Origin: JAPOXK01 sp965220315
Lineage (GTDB): Bacteria > Chloroflexota > Dehalococcoidia > Bin125
Assembly: GCA_965220315.1 (NCBI GenBank)
Contig: CBDCPP010000002.1
Coordinates: 124,001-188,000 of the forward strand
Length of the DNA stretch: 64,000 bases
Reading direction: 5' to 3'
Positions 8,536 through 17,658 of this stretch are shown in pieces; position 1 is the first letter of the stretch, and every line of letters starts with the position of its first letter. The notes beneath the pieces are model-generated. The model saw nothing but the letters and a program-made list of their open reading frames with translations. It ran no database searches and was not told the DNA's origin. The position numbers and the translations under genes are program-made.

Positions 8536-11500
8536 CTAGAGCCGCCGTACACCGATCGTGACCGGCTGTCCGTCGATTCGCTCCTCCGACGAGTGCGAAT
8601 CACCAGGCGGTGAATCGAACTGCAACTCCGTCGCGAGGGTTTCCGCCTGGACGTAATCGGCGTGTGCCTCGACGGCTTCCTTGACGTCGCCAGCGACGCG
8701 GAGCCAAAGCACGATACGGTCGGCAAGCGCGAAGCCCGCGAGGCGGCGGAGACTCTGGACACGGTGCACGACTTCGCGCGCGGTCCCTTCTCGGGCCAGG
8801 TCGGTATCGATGGCCGTCGCCATAGCAACGGTGTAGGACCCGTCTGCGGCCACCGCGACATCCTCGCGTGGCTTCGACTCCACGAGCAGGTCGCCAGTGC
8901 TTAGCGTGAAGCCAGCTACCTCGACTGCATCACCGGCCGCAACCCGCGCCGCGATCGCTGCACTTTCCTTATCGGGCAGCGCTTCGAGCGCGGCGCGAAG
9001 CCGACCGACTGCTTTCCCGAGCCGCGGGCCCAGCACAGGCAGATTGGGCTTAATCGTCGCTGTCACCAATTCCGATGCCGCCTCGACCAACACGAGCCGC
9101 TTCACGTTCAATTCATCCAGCAGCATCTCCTCGTAGCGGCGCAGCGTCTCCCGATCGTCGCCCGAGCGCACACTGACCAACAGTTCACGCAGCGGCTGCC
9201 GTACCTTGATCCCCGCACTGCTCCGCGCTGACCTCCCGAGCGAAGCGACGCGCTGCACCCGTGGTATCGCTTCGTCGAGAGTTACGACGCGGCGGGACGC
9301 GTCCACGTCCGGCCAACGCGCTAGATGCACCGACTCGGGTACGTCGGCGTCCACCGCGACCACTAAGTTGCGGTAGATCGCGTCGGAGAGGTACGGCGTG
9401 AAGGGCGCAGTCAACTGCGCCACCGTGACGAGAGCCTCATAGAGCGTGTGGTAGGCCGCGGCCTTATCCGAATCGTCTTCCGATTTCCAGAAGCGGCGGC
9501 GACTGCGCCGTACATACCAGTTGCTCAGTTGCTGGACGAAGTCCTCGATCGCGCGCGCCGCGTTCGTCGGCGCGTAGGCGTCGAGCTCCGCCGTTACCCG
9601 TTCGATCAGACCGTGCAGGGCGCTCAGCAGCCAGCGGTCCAACTCAGTGCGCTCAGCGGGAGGCGGGCATGCGGGATCGAAGCCATCAATGTTGGCATAG
9701 GTGACGAAGAAGGAGTAAGTGTTCCAGAGCGTCAGGATAAACTTGCGCTGCGCCTCACCCACCAGCGCGCTGCTGAAACGGCGCGGATTGCCGGGTGGCG
9801 AGGCGGTGTAGAGGTACCAACGCAGCGCATCGGCACCATGCTCCGCCAGCACCTGCCACGGGTCGACGACGTTTCCCTTGGACTTGCTCATCTTCTCGCC
9901 GGCCTCGTCCAACACGTGACCCACGGAGAGGACGTGCCGGTAGGCCGTAGGCTCCGGGATAGCGCGGGCGGCGTGCAGCAACACCGCCAGTGCGTGCAGC
10001 GAGTAGAACCAGCCACGTGTTTGGTCAATGCCTTCGCAGATGAACTCCGCCGGAAAGCGCTCCGCGAAGATTTCCTGATTCTCGAAGGGGTAATGCCACT
10101 GGGCGTAGGGCATGGCGCCGCTGTCGAACCAGGCATCTGCTACTTCTGGAATCCGGCGCATCGTCGCGCCGCACGCGCGGCAGTCCAGCTCCACCGCGTC
10201 AACGTAGGGGCGGTGCGGGTCCGGCAGATTCAGCTCCCCGCCGCGCGCGCGCGCGCGCAGTTCCGCGAAAGAGCCGATCGCTTCACCCGCGTTGCAGCCT
10301 TCGCAGCGCCAGATCGGGAGCGGCGTGCCCCAGTAGCGCTCGCGGCTGATAGCCCAGTCGACGTTGTTGGCAATCCAGTCGCCGTAGCGGCCGTCGCGGA
10401 GATGTTCAGGATGCCATTGGATCAGCTCCTGGTTCGAACGGCGGAGCGTCTCGCCTACTTTGGTAGTTGCGATATACCAGGATGGTTTGGCGTAGTAGAG
10501 AAGCGGCGTGCCGCAGCGCCAACAAAAAGGGTACGTGTGGCGGATCGTAGTCGCGCGGACGAGGCGCCCGCGCGCTCGCAGGTCGTCAATGATCTGCGGG
10601 TCCGCCTGCTTCACAAACAGGCCTCTGAAGGGCGAGCGTTCGCCGGTCAGGCATCCGTCGAGGCCAACGGGCTGCGCGAACACCAGCCCCTCTCGCCGGC
10701 CAAGGACGTAGTCGTCCGCGCCGAAAGCGGGCGCAATATGCACGATGCCTGTGCCTTCTTCCATCGAGACGAACTCGCCCGCGACCACTCGTCGCCAAGC
10801 GGACCCGTCCGCGGGAACTCGCCAGGCGCCGAGGCGGCCCCTGTCAAACTTCTGCAGTTGAACACCCCAATCGCCCGGCTCGTACAGCCCTTCGTAGCGC
10901 AGACCTAGCAGCTCGGCACCAGTGATAGTGGCTTCGACGGCCGCATCTTCGCCCAGCATCGCGGGGGCGAGCGCCTCGGCGAGGATCAAGCGCTCGCCGT
11001 TATCAGCCGTCACAACGACATAGCGCTCAGTCGTCGCGACGGCGAGTGCGGTATTGCCGGGGAGCGTCCAAGGCGTGGTGGTCCAGGCGAGGAGAAAGGT
11101 GTCAAGGCCCGCGGCATCCTGCAAAGTAGCGGGCAGTGACTCCGCAGCGACGCGGAATTTCACTGTAACGCTGGGGTCTTCGGTGTCTTCCTGGTAGCCC
11201 AACGCCAACTCGTGACTTGAGAGCGATGTCTCACAGCGGGGGCAGTGAGGAGTGGTGCGCCGATCCTCGTAGATGAGATCCGCGTCCCAGAGCTGCTTGA
11301 TGATCCACCAACAGGATTCGATGTAAGCCGGATCGTAAGTGACGTAGGCGTCGCGCATATCCAGCCAGAAAGCCGTGCGCTCCGTGAGATCTTCCCACTG
11401 CTGGACGTAGCGGAAGACCGATTCGCGACACTTGGCGTTGAATTCTGCGATTCCATAGGCCTCGATCTCCGCTTTGGATCGCAGCCCCAGCTCCCGCTCG

Positions 11501-11799
11501 ACTTCCAGCTCAACCGGCAGGCCGTGCGTATCCCAGCCACCCTTGCGAGGCGATCGATAGCCCCGCATCGTCTTGTAGCGAGGGAACAGATCCTTAAAGA
11601 TGCGCGCCAAGACATGGTGAACGCCGGGCACTCCATTGGCAGTGGGCGGGCCTTCGTAGAACGTATAAAGAGGGCGCTCCGGCTCATCTTCGACGCTCCG
11701 CTCGAAGACGCGGCGCTCACGCCAGAAAGCGCGCAGATCTCTCTCGATCTGCGCGAAGGGCATCTGGCTGTCCACCGGCTGGAAACGTGTATCCGGCAT
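8536..11799 (-). CDS. ileS: Isoleucyl-tRNA synthetase, type 2 (IleRS2)
   Basis: This 1087-residue class I synthetase charges tRNA-Ile. The Rossmann domain carries an altered HIGH motif: residues 59-62 read GVHH, where the usual motif starts with His and ends with His. The KMSKS motif is normal at residue 636. An editing (CP1) domain lies between them, with the WTTTPWTLPGN stretch, and the anticodon domain follows. Cysteine pairs in CPRCETS and CWRCGTP suggest zinc binding. The sequence resembles the Thermus/eukaryote-like IleRS2 class rather than the E. coli class. That class is known for mupirocin resistance, and the swapped GxHH version has been tied to very high resistance. No T-box leader is clear upstream. 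Confidence 0.97.
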   Translation of the reverse strand: MPDTRFQPVDSQMPFAQIERDLRAFWRERRVFERSVEDEPERPLYTFYEGPPTANGVPGVHHVLARIFKDLFPRYKTMRGYRSPRKGGWDTHGLPVELEVERELGLRSKAEIEAYGIAEFNAKCRESVFRYVQQWEDLTERTAFWLDMRDAYVTYDPAYIESCWWIIKQLWDADLIYEDRRTTPHCPRCETSLSSHELALGYQEDTEDPSVTVKFRVAAESLPATLQDAAGLDTFLLAWTTTPWTLPGNTALAVATTERYVVVTADNGERLILAEALAPAMLGEDAAVEATITGAELLGLRYEGLYEPGDWGVQLQKFDRGRLGAWRVPADGSAWRRVVAGEFVSMEEGTGIVHIAPAFGADDYVLGRREGLVFAQPVGLDGCLTGERSPFRGLFVKQADPQIIDDLRARGRLVRATTIRHTYPFCWRCGTPLLYYAKPSWYIATTKVGETLRRSNQELIQWHPEHLRDGRYGDWIANNVDWAISRERYWGTPLPIWRCEGCNAGEAIGSFAELRARARGGELNLPDPHRPYVDAVELDCRACGATMRRIPEVADAWFDSGAMPYAQWHYPFENQEIFAERFPAEFICEGIDQTRGWFYSLHALAVLLHAARAIPEPTAYRHVLSVGHVLDEAGEKMSKSKGNVVDPWQVLAEHGADALRWYLYTASPPGNPRRFSSALVGEAQRKFILTLWNTYSFFVTYANIDGFDPACPPPAERTELDRWLLSALHGLIERVTAELDAYAPTNAARAIEDFVQQLSNWYVRRSRRRFWKSEDDSDKAAAYHTLYEALVTVAQLTAPFTPYLSDAIYRNLVVAVDADVPESVHLARWPDVDASRRVVTLDEAIPRVQRVASLGRSARSSAGIKVRQPLRELLVSVRSGDDRETLRRYEEMLLDELNVKRLVLVEAASELVTATIKPNLPVLGPRLGKAVGRLRAALEALPDKESAAIAARVAAGDAVEVAGFTLSTGDLLVESKPREDVAVAADGSYTVAMATAIDTDLAREGTAREVVHRVQSLRRLAGFALADRIVLWLRVAGDVKEAVEAHADYVQAETLATELQFDSPPGDSHSSEERIDGQPVTIGVRRL

Positions 11800-12023
11800 A
11801 GGCTAACCATACGGCGGTCCACGCCTAGGAGCAGAGGTTGCTCACGCCGCGGCCGCTATTGCCTCCCGTCGCTTGCTCGGCTCCCGCCTCCGACGCCGCC
11901 GGCGGGGGATCAGGGCAAAGCGCGTCAAGTCAGTGATGGCCGAAAACGACAGCAACAACGGGGAAACGCATTCGTCCGCAGCGCGCGTACTACGTACGAG
12001 TGTGCCTCGGATCGGAATCGTCA

Positions 12024-12308
12024 CTACGGGGCACGCTCCGCGATTAGCGCGCACGCACGCTGGGCGATGGCGGTGCGCGTCTCCGCATTGATCAGTGCGC
12101 CGAACTCGCCGAGGCGTTCATCGACGAAGGCTTGGGCGGGGGCGGGAGCGGTAACGTCGTCACTGGCGAAAGCTTCCGCCACGAGCCCGGCTGCCAACGA
12201 ACCGACCCGGGTAGTTGCGAGTTGCACGAGCGCTGCATCGTCAATAGTGTCGTCCGCCACGCGCTCCAGCAGACGAAGCAGGTGGCGGCGCGCGGGTCCC
12301 CTGGACAC
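12024..12308 (-). CDS. Small helical protein of unknown function
   Basis: I do not recognise this 94-residue protein. It is Ala-rich and predicted to be almost all helical, with no signal peptide and no membrane segment. Its GTG start lies 3 bp after the stop of the zinc-ribbon gene, which suggests co-transcription. There are weak competing frames in the region, so the call rests on the tight spacing and on the plausible composition. Its partner or role cannot be inferred. Confidence 0.5.
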   Translation of the reverse strand: MSRGPARRHLLRLLERVADDTIDDAALVQLATTRVGSLAAGLVAEAFASDDVTAPAPAQAFVDERLGEFGALINAETRTAIAQRACALIAERAP

Positions 12309-12311
12309 AGT

Positions 12312-12722
12312 CTAACGCTCGACCAGTTCCACAGGCGGGACATTGGGTGCAGGGTTAGACTGCGCCGCCACAGCCGCGGCCTCCTGTTCCTGACGCACCT
12401 TCGAGAAGCAAGAAGAGCAGTAAACGGGCCGGTCGCCGCGGGGGATGAAGGGGACTTCCGTCATCTCGCCGCATGTAGCGCAGGTCGCGGGATGCATCTG
12501 TCGTGGGGTCCGACCGCTGAACGAGGCGGCTCCGCCGTAACGCACGTAGCCGGAGTCACTCTCCAGAGTGCTGCGGGCGCTCTTCCGGGCGGCGCGGCAG
12601 TCTGGGCAGCGGACAGGGTCGTTCATCAGCCCCTTGCTGGCGTAGAACTCCTGCTCGCCGCCGGTGAAGACGAACTCGTGGTTGCAGTCGCGGCAGCTGA
12701 TGTTGCGATCCTGATAGCTCAC
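12312..12722 (-). CDS. Zinc-ribbon protein with two CxxC pairs in each of two ribbons
   Basis: This 136-residue soluble protein contains two zinc-ribbon units. The first has CRDC near residue 10-13 and CPDC near 38-41, which is the zinc-ribbon pattern of the small zf-trcl-type proteins. The second has CATC near residue 81 and CSSC near 102. The first ribbon is preceded by the ISCRDCNHEF signature and followed by RAARKSAR, as in proteins annotated as CxxC-x17-CxxC domain proteins. The C-terminal tail is Pro- and Ala-rich and looks disordered. These proteins have no firm function; nucleic-acid binding is often assumed. It lies just downstream of the murJ terminator. Confidence 0.78.
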   Translation of the reverse strand: MSYQDRNISCRDCNHEFVFTGGEQEFYASKGLMNDPVRCPDCRAARKSARSTLESDSGYVRYGGAASFSGRTPRQMHPATCATCGEMTEVPFIPRGDRPVYCSSCFSKVRQEQEAAAVAAQSNPAPNVPPVELVER

Positions 12723-12748
12723 GGGGCTCTCCTCAAATTTCGGCGCTT

Positions 12749-12777
12749 AAACAAGAACCCCGCCAGGTGTGGCGGGG
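12749..12777 (-). terminator. Intrinsic terminator of murJ
   Basis: On the minus strand a perfect 7-bp GC stem (CCCCGCC with GGCGGGG, loop of six) at 12758-12777 is followed by TTCTTGTTT. It lies 49 bp past the murJ stop and directly ahead of the zinc-ribbon gene, so it should end the murJ transcript. Confidence 0.8.
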
Positions 12778-12825
12778 CGTTCATCGAACACCTGGACTGT
12801 TGTCAGTATACCAAACTCTGCCTCT

Positions 12826-14409
12826 TCAGCGCGCGAACAAGGACTGGATGCGCGCCGCGATCAACTCGGCTTCACGCGTGCGCATGATCAGGGACGCCAA
12901 GTAGTAAACCACGGCACCGCCTACCGTCCCCACCAACAACGCGAAGAAGGAGCGCGGGCCGAAGTCGCCGCTCTCGTCCAAGACCTCAAGGAGCACCGCC
13001 AAGCCCTCCGCCATGAGGGCAGTCGCGATGAGAATGCGCAGCAATGTCGTCGCCAAGGGACGCGTCCAAAGCCCGCCTTCCAGCCGTCCGTGGAGCGTTA
13101 TCAACAGCAGCCCGGCTTCCACGATTGCGGCAATGGAGAGCGCCAGCGCGAGTCCCCCCACGCCAAGCGGCCCTACCAAGATCGCCGCCAGCACCAAATT
13201 CAAGATCATTGACCCGACGGCAAAGGCGACCGGGGTACGTGTGTCGCCGAGAGCGTAGAAGCCGCGCGACAGGACCTCGATAGCGGAGTGCGCGAAGAGG
13301 CCGATCGCGAAGTACAGCAGCGTCGCCGAGACGAGCGCCGAGGAGACCTCATCGAATGAGCCGTGTTCCAACAGCGTACGGACGAGCGGCTCGCGCAGGA
13401 AGATCATCGCCACGCCGGCCGGGAGGCTGAGGAACATGGTGAAGCGGAGCGTGCTGGCGACCATCTCGCGTACCGCGCCGTGGTCGCCGCGCGCTGCTTG
13501 CGCCGCCAGGGAGGGAAAGACTGCCATCGCAAGCGACATACCGAAGAGCCCGACCGGAAAGAGCAGGATCAACCAGGCGAAGTTGAGAGCGGAGATCGCC
13601 GCCGCGCCTTCGAAGGAAGCAAAGAAGGTGAGCACGACGAGATTGACCTGCGCCGCCGCCAGCCCGATCATCCGCGGGCCCATGAGTCGCAAGACTCTCT
13701 GCACACCAGGCTCGCGCAGGTTCAAGCTCGGCACGAGGCGGAAGCCGGCGGCGGCGAGTGCGGGCAGCTGTATAGCGAGATGCAGACCACTGCCAACGAT
13801 CACGCCGATCGCGAGTCCCTCCACGCCGTAGCGGTCTGAGAGCAACACCGCCCCGGCGATGATCGCGAGGTTGTAGAGCATGGGCGCGAAGGCAGGGAGC
13901 AGGAAGTGCTGCCGCGCGTTGAGGATGCCGGTGATCATGCCCGATACCGCGAAGAGAATGGGCGAGACGAGCATCATTCGCGTGAGGAAGATCGCGTCGT
14001 GGCGGAGTTCGTCCTGGTTCGGCAGACCTTCGCCGAGCCCCGGTGCCATGGCGGGTACGATCCACTCCGCAGCCAGGAAGACGACCGTCGCGAGAGCGAT
14101 GGTCGCCAGGAGGACCCAGTTGAGCACGATGCTGGCGAGTCGCCAGGCTTCGTCGTCGCCGCGCCTGACGACATAGCTTGCATAGACCGGGATGAAGGCC
14201 GCAGCGAGCGTGGCGCCGGCGAGCACCTGGAAGACCAAGTCGGGCAAGCGGATCGCAACCCAGAACACGTCCAGCTCGGCGCTGGTGCCGTACTCGTTCG
14301 CGATAGCAACTGCTCGAAGCGCGCCCAGGAGCCGGCTGCCGAGGAATCCCAACCCCACCAGCACCACGGCCCCCGCCACAGTGCCGGTGGCTCCCGTGAA
14401 GACTGTCAC
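12826..14409 (-). CDS. murJ: Lipid II flippase MurJ (MviN family)
   Basis: MurJ flips the peptidoglycan precursor lipid II across the inner membrane. The 527-residue chain is made of about fourteen hydrophobic helices, as expected of a MOP-superfamily exporter. Family hallmarks are the GSRLLGALRAVAIANEYG segment at the N terminus, the FWVAIRLPDL motif near 50, and the RGFYALGDTRTPV motif near residue 385. The start was taken as the ATG at 14409, which keeps the first helix complete. It is transcribed away from rpsT and ends at a clear terminator. The presence of murJ argues for a peptidoglycan wall in this organism. Confidence 0.94.
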   Translation of the reverse strand: MTVFTGATGTVAGAVVLVGLGFLGSRLLGALRAVAIANEYGTSAELDVFWVAIRLPDLVFQVLAGATLAAAFIPVYASYVVRRGDDEAWRLASIVLNWVLLATIALATVVFLAAEWIVPAMAPGLGEGLPNQDELRHDAIFLTRMMLVSPILFAVSGMITGILNARQHFLLPAFAPMLYNLAIIAGAVLLSDRYGVEGLAIGVIVGSGLHLAIQLPALAAAGFRLVPSLNLREPGVQRVLRLMGPRMIGLAAAQVNLVVLTFFASFEGAAAISALNFAWLILLFPVGLFGMSLAMAVFPSLAAQAARGDHGAVREMVASTLRFTMFLSLPAGVAMIFLREPLVRTLLEHGSFDEVSSALVSATLLYFAIGLFAHSAIEVLSRGFYALGDTRTPVAFAVGSMILNLVLAAILVGPLGVGGLALALSIAAIVEAGLLLITLHGRLEGGLWTRPLATTLLRILIATALMAEGLAVLLEVLDESGDFGPRSFFALLVGTVGGAVVYYLASLIMRTREAELIAARIQSLFAR

Positions 14410-14531
14410 GCGTCCCTCACGCCGCTAGCTGAAGAGAACCGCGGTCACCCCAGTTCGTTCCACCGAATGCAGGCACTCCGCGCCCCCAATCGACGAAGTG
14501 TGAGTGAGTGCGGGTCCTATCAATGCAAAGC

Positions 14532-14561
14532 TAGACCTGCTCCCGTGCCCGTCGGTACGAT
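14532..14561 (+). promoter_or_regulatory. Candidate sigma-70 promoter for rpsT
   Basis: TAGACC at 14532-14537 and TACGAT at 14556-14561 are separated by 18 bp, the same layout as the two other promoters called here. The start of transcription would be near 14568, 56 bp ahead of rpsT. Confidence 0.45.
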
Positions 14562-14623
14562 AGTCTCACGGCATCCGGCTCCAGGCACGAGGGTGTGCGT
14601 CTGATCGAAGCAGCGAGGAGACT

Positions 14624-14947
14624 TTGGCAAACACAGCAGCGGCCAAGAAATATTACCGCGCTTCGCAGCGGCGCCGGATGCGGAACAAACCCGTGCGGAC
14701 GCGCGCGCGCACGAGCGTGCACGACGCGATCGAGGTGATCGCAGAGGGGAATTGGGCGGAAGCGGATGCCGCGGTCGCCGTAGCGGTCTCGGCGCTCGAC
14801 CGCGCAGCCCAGAAGGGCGTGATCCACGCCAACAACGCTGCCCGGCGCAAGTCCCGTCTCCTGCGGCGCTACCACATGGCCCGCAACCCGGAGCGTGTCG
14901 CCGCGCCACACACTCGCCTCCCCGACCCCGCCACGATCGCCGGCTAA
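14624..14947 (+). CDS. rpsT: 30S ribosomal protein S20
   Basis: S20 binds 16S rRNA at the base of the small subunit. The sequence starts with ANTAAAKKYYRASQRRR and has the two-helix, Lys/Arg-rich pattern of the family, including the HANNAARRKSRLLRR segment near residue 68. At 107 residues it is longer than the usual 87-90, the extra being a C-terminal tail. The start is TTG at 14624, supported by a GCGAGGAG ribosome-binding sequence seven bases upstream. A candidate promoter with TAGACC and TACGAT lies at 14532-14561. It is a single-gene unit. Confidence 0.93.
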   Translation: MANTAAAKKYYRASQRRRMRNKPVRTRARTSVHDAIEVIAEGNWAEADAAVAVAVSALDRAAQKGVIHANNAARRKSRLLRRYHMARNPERVAAPHTRLPDPATIAG

Positions 14948-15001
14948 GGCACACTTCTCCCCCTCGCGACGCGACGCCAGCTAGCATGACGCTATGTCGG
15001 C

Positions 15002-15931
15002 ATGGATCACTCGGTGCCGTCCGTGACTACCGATCCGAACTACGACGCGGATCGCATCTCGGACGAAGGGCCGCTTAGCTTAGGCGAAGAGCTCCGCCAA
15101 GCTCGCGTGAGCAACGGCGTTACCCTTGACGAGGCCCAACGCGCGACGCGGATCTCTCGTCGCTATCTGGAAGCACTGGAGAACGATGACTATGCGGCGC
15201 TGCCGGCCGCCGTTTTCGCGCGTGGCTTCCTGCGATCGTACGCGCAGTTCCTCGATCTGGACGCCGACGCGCTGACCGTTCACTTTCCCGGACAGCCACG
15301 TCCGCCCACCGCCTTGCCCGACCCACGCGAGGCTGGCGCCCGCATCGAAGTGGGCCGACGCCAGCACGACCGCCGCCGTCTCGATCCCGAGGAAGCGTTT
15401 GACCCTTACCGCCCCCCCGATGCCGATACGGCCGAGCATCTTGCGGCGATCCCCCAGATCGACATGCGCGCGCCCGGCGTGCGTCTCGGTCCATGGCTGG
15501 TGGCCGGGTTCGTGGTGCTCGTCGTCCTAGCGGGCGTCATCGCAGTTGTGACGCTCGGCGACGACGAGCCGGCCACGGCACCGGTGGCGGGGGTGCCCGG
15601 GGTCATAGCCGATTCCGAGATTCCGATCGTGGCGGAAGCTGCGGTGCAGGAGCAGCCTACGATCGAACTGGGAACAATGCCGGACTTCCGGCCGCGCTCG
15701 GTGCAGGATGCGCTGACGATCTTGCGTCGCTCGGGGTTGCCGTTTGCGGTGATCGAAGTGTTCGACGCCACGATCCCGGTCGGCAGCGTCATGGAGCAAG
15801 CGCCCCTGCCGGGCGAACCCCTCGACGTATCCTCCACGGTGACGCTCGTCGTGTCGCGCGGAGCCGTGCCCAATGCGCCCGCACCCGGCATCGCGCCGAC
15901 GGAGGGAACGGACAGCTCCACTGGCGGCTAG
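15002..15931 (+). CDS. RodZ-like helix-turn-helix membrane protein with PASTA-like domain
   Basis: The first 75 residues form a RodZ-type helix-turn-helix (LGEELRQARVSNGVTLDE, RYLEALENDDYAALP, FARGFLRSYAQFLDLD). A membrane helix spans about residues 163-184 and the outside part from about 215 to 285 resembles a PASTA domain, with DALTILRRSG and GSVMEQAPLPG. RodZ proteins anchor MreB and shape the cell wall; PASTA domains bind peptidoglycan fragments. A fusion of the two suggests a role in wall growth, although no mre gene is visible. The ATG at 15002 is the first in frame. It is convergent with the dehydrogenase gene to its right. Confidence 0.8.
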   Translation: MDHSVPSVTTDPNYDADRISDEGPLSLGEELRQARVSNGVTLDEAQRATRISRRYLEALENDDYAALPAAVFARGFLRSYAQFLDLDADALTVHFPGQPRPPTALPDPREAGARIEVGRRQHDRRRLDPEEAFDPYRPPDADTAEHLAAIPQIDMRAPGVRLGPWLVAGFVVLVVLAGVIAVVTLGDDEPATAPVAGVPGVIADSEIPIVAEAAVQEQPTIELGTMPDFRPRSVQDALTILRRSGLPFAVIEVFDATIPVGSVMEQAPLPGEPLDVSSTVTLVVSRGAVPNAPAPGIAPTEGTDSSTGG

Positions 15932-16075
15932 CGATCCTCCCGTCAGGGCGGTAGCCGAACTTCCCCAGGTGTTCCTCTAGCAAGACAGCACTGCTCCCGT
16001 CCGCCAGCTTCATTCTCCTGCGGTGCGCGGTGGGATCGGTCCGGTCCGGCCGCCATGATCGGCTACACGATCTGG

Positions 16076-16999
16076 CTATACGATCTGCGGATCGAGGCCA
16101 GCCCAGGGGAAGACGGGTCCACCCTCCAACGCGGAGCGGAAGGCGCCCTCCATCTCGCTGCAGACTTCATCAACGGTCCAAGGCTTAGCGCTGATCATCT
16201 CTCGCTCGATAGACGGATTGGCGTAGAGCTGGATCTTATAGCCGCGGACGCCGATGACCCGACCGCTGAGCCAATCGGAAGCGGCGCTGGACAGGTAGAC
16301 GAGCGGCGGAGCAATGTTGTCCGGAGAGCGACGGGGATCATCGGCAGGGTCACTCATGGAGCCACTTTGACGGCCAGTGGGGATGTCTTGCAGCATGCGC
16401 GTCGCCGCCGAAGGGGCGATGGCATTGGCCGTCACTCCGTAACGATGCAGTGCATTGGCGCAGGACCAAGTGAAGCCCGTGATACCCATCTTCGCGGCCG
16501 CATAGTTCGGCTGCCCCGGCGATCCGTGGAGGCCGGAAACCGAAGTGAAGTTGATCAGGCGATAGTGGCCCTCACGCGCCTGCCGCCAGTGGATGGCGGC
16601 AAAGCGGGTCGTGTTGTAGGTGCCCTTCAGATGGACGGCGACGACGTCATCCCACTCCTTTTCGGTCATATTGAAGACCATGCGGTCGCGGAGGATGCCG
16701 GCGACGTTGATCAGGATGTCAAGACGTCCATATTCGTCGAGCGTCTGCTGCACCATGCCCTCTGCGTCGCTGTGATCGGCGACGTTACCGAAATTAGCGA
16801 CGGCTACGCCACCAGCCTTGGTGATTTCATCGACTACCTGCTGCGCGGGGGCCTGGTCCGTGCCGACGCCGTCGACGCCGCCGCCGAGGTCATTGACCAC
16901 GAGGTGCGCGCCCTCACGCGCCAGAACGCGTGACAAGGATGCGCCAATACCCCGGCCCGCCCCCGTAATCAGTGCTACGCGGCCGTCTAGCTGTCCCAT
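16076..16999 (-). CDS. Short-chain dehydrogenase/reductase
   Basis: This is a classical SDR enzyme of about 307 residues that binds NAD(P) in a Rossmann fold. The cofactor motif TGAGRGIG is at residues 12-19, the catalytic serine lies in TSVSG, and the YAAAK catalytic Tyr-Lys pair is near residue 160. The VNDLGGGVDG insertion after the second strand resembles the hydroxyacyl-CoA dehydrogenase part of eukaryotic multifunctional beta-oxidation enzymes. I chose the ATG at 16999 because GGAAAGGA lies upstream and because the ORF extension before it is not family-like. It follows the DoxX gene on the same strand by about 65 bp. The substrate is unknown. Confidence 0.88.
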   Translation of the reverse strand: MGQLDGRVALITGAGRGIGASLSRVLAREGAHLVVNDLGGGVDGVGTDQAPAQQVVDEITKAGGVAVANFGNVADHSDAEGMVQQTLDEYGRLDILINVAGILRDRMVFNMTEKEWDDVVAVHLKGTYNTTRFAAIHWRQAREGHYRLINFTSVSGLHGSPGQPNYAAAKMGITGFTWSCANALHRYGVTANAIAPSAATRMLQDIPTGRQSGSMSDPADDPRRSPDNIAPPLVYLSSAASDWLSGRVIGVRGYKIQLYANPSIEREMISAKPWTVDEVCSEMEGAFRSALEGGPVFPWAGLDPQIV

Positions 17000-17063
17000 C
17001 TCGTTGTGTCCTTTCCGCCTCGGGTCCGGTCGATTACCGGCCCGAGCTACCTGCTCGAATGCA

Positions 17064-17507
17064 CTAATCGAAGAAACTATCCAATGAGAGTGGACCCGCG
17101 CCGAGCATGACGAGCGCAACGAGCCCCGCCACCAGGATCACATTAAACTCGTAGCCTTGCCGCTCGCCGCCCTGAAACGGCATTTGCAGTTTGACCTTGC
17201 TGATATAGGCGGCGGCGAGCATGTTGATCGCCATGGGGATGGCGATCCAACTGACTACCAGGCCCATCAACAAGAGCAGCCCTCCGACGAGCTCCAAGGC
17301 CGCGACGGCAGGCGCCACCAGATGAGGGAAGGGAATCCCCAAACCACCCATCCAGTCGCCCGTCCCGCGGATACCACGGGACCACTTCCCGAAGCCGGCA
17401 TCGACGAAGATTAATCCGAGCGCGATGCGCAACGGAATCGCAGCCCAATCGATGTTCGACAAACCCCACGGTTGCGTTACCCACTCCAGCGTTGGGAGAT
17501 CGAGCAC
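17064..17507 (-). CDS. DoxX-family membrane protein
   Basis: The 147-residue protein has four hydrophobic helices and the DoxX-like pattern PLRIALGLIFVDAGFGKW near residue 25 and AALELVGGLLLLMGL near 70. DoxX proteins are inner-membrane subunits tied to quinol or thiol chemistry, but most bacterial members have no known role. The start gives a short N-terminal segment before the first helix. It lies upstream of the SDR gene on the same strand, so the two may share a transcript. A redox link to the SDR is an inference from that position. Confidence 0.8.
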   Translation of the reverse strand: MLDLPTLEWVTQPWGLSNIDWAAIPLRIALGLIFVDAGFGKWSRGIRGTGDWMGGLGIPFPHLVAPAVAALELVGGLLLLMGLVVSWIAIPMAINMLAAAYISKVKLQMPFQGGERQGYEFNVILVAGLVALVMLGAGPLSLDSFFD

Positions 17508-17658
17508 CTGCGGGCCTCCACTCGCGATGGCGACCCTAGCGCATGACGCTCAGGCCCGTCGATACAGCGGGCGCGCGGTTGCTGCCTCTGGCGGCACCGT
17601 GGGGCACACTGCAATACTGATTTTCAGGCCGACTCGGTGAGCGGAGGAGGGTACGTTC

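Noticed and set aside
11800..11830. T-box-like motif directly upstream of ileS on the minus strand
   Set aside because: AGGCGTGGACCGCC has some similarity to the T-box element, but the TGGN-ACC spacing is off by one base and the N does not match tRNA-Ile; no stem I with an Ile specifier was seen.
11842..12054. 70-codon minus-strand ORF between ileS and the 94-residue gene
   Set aside because: It overlaps the better 94-residue gene, is rich in Arg and Ala runs and has no ribosome-binding site.
15789..16013. 74-codon minus-strand ORF starting MKLADGSS with GGAG upstream
   Set aside because: The start looks good, but after about 30 residues it runs antisense through the RodZ-like gene and becomes random-looking; a tiny remnant is possible, not a supported gene.
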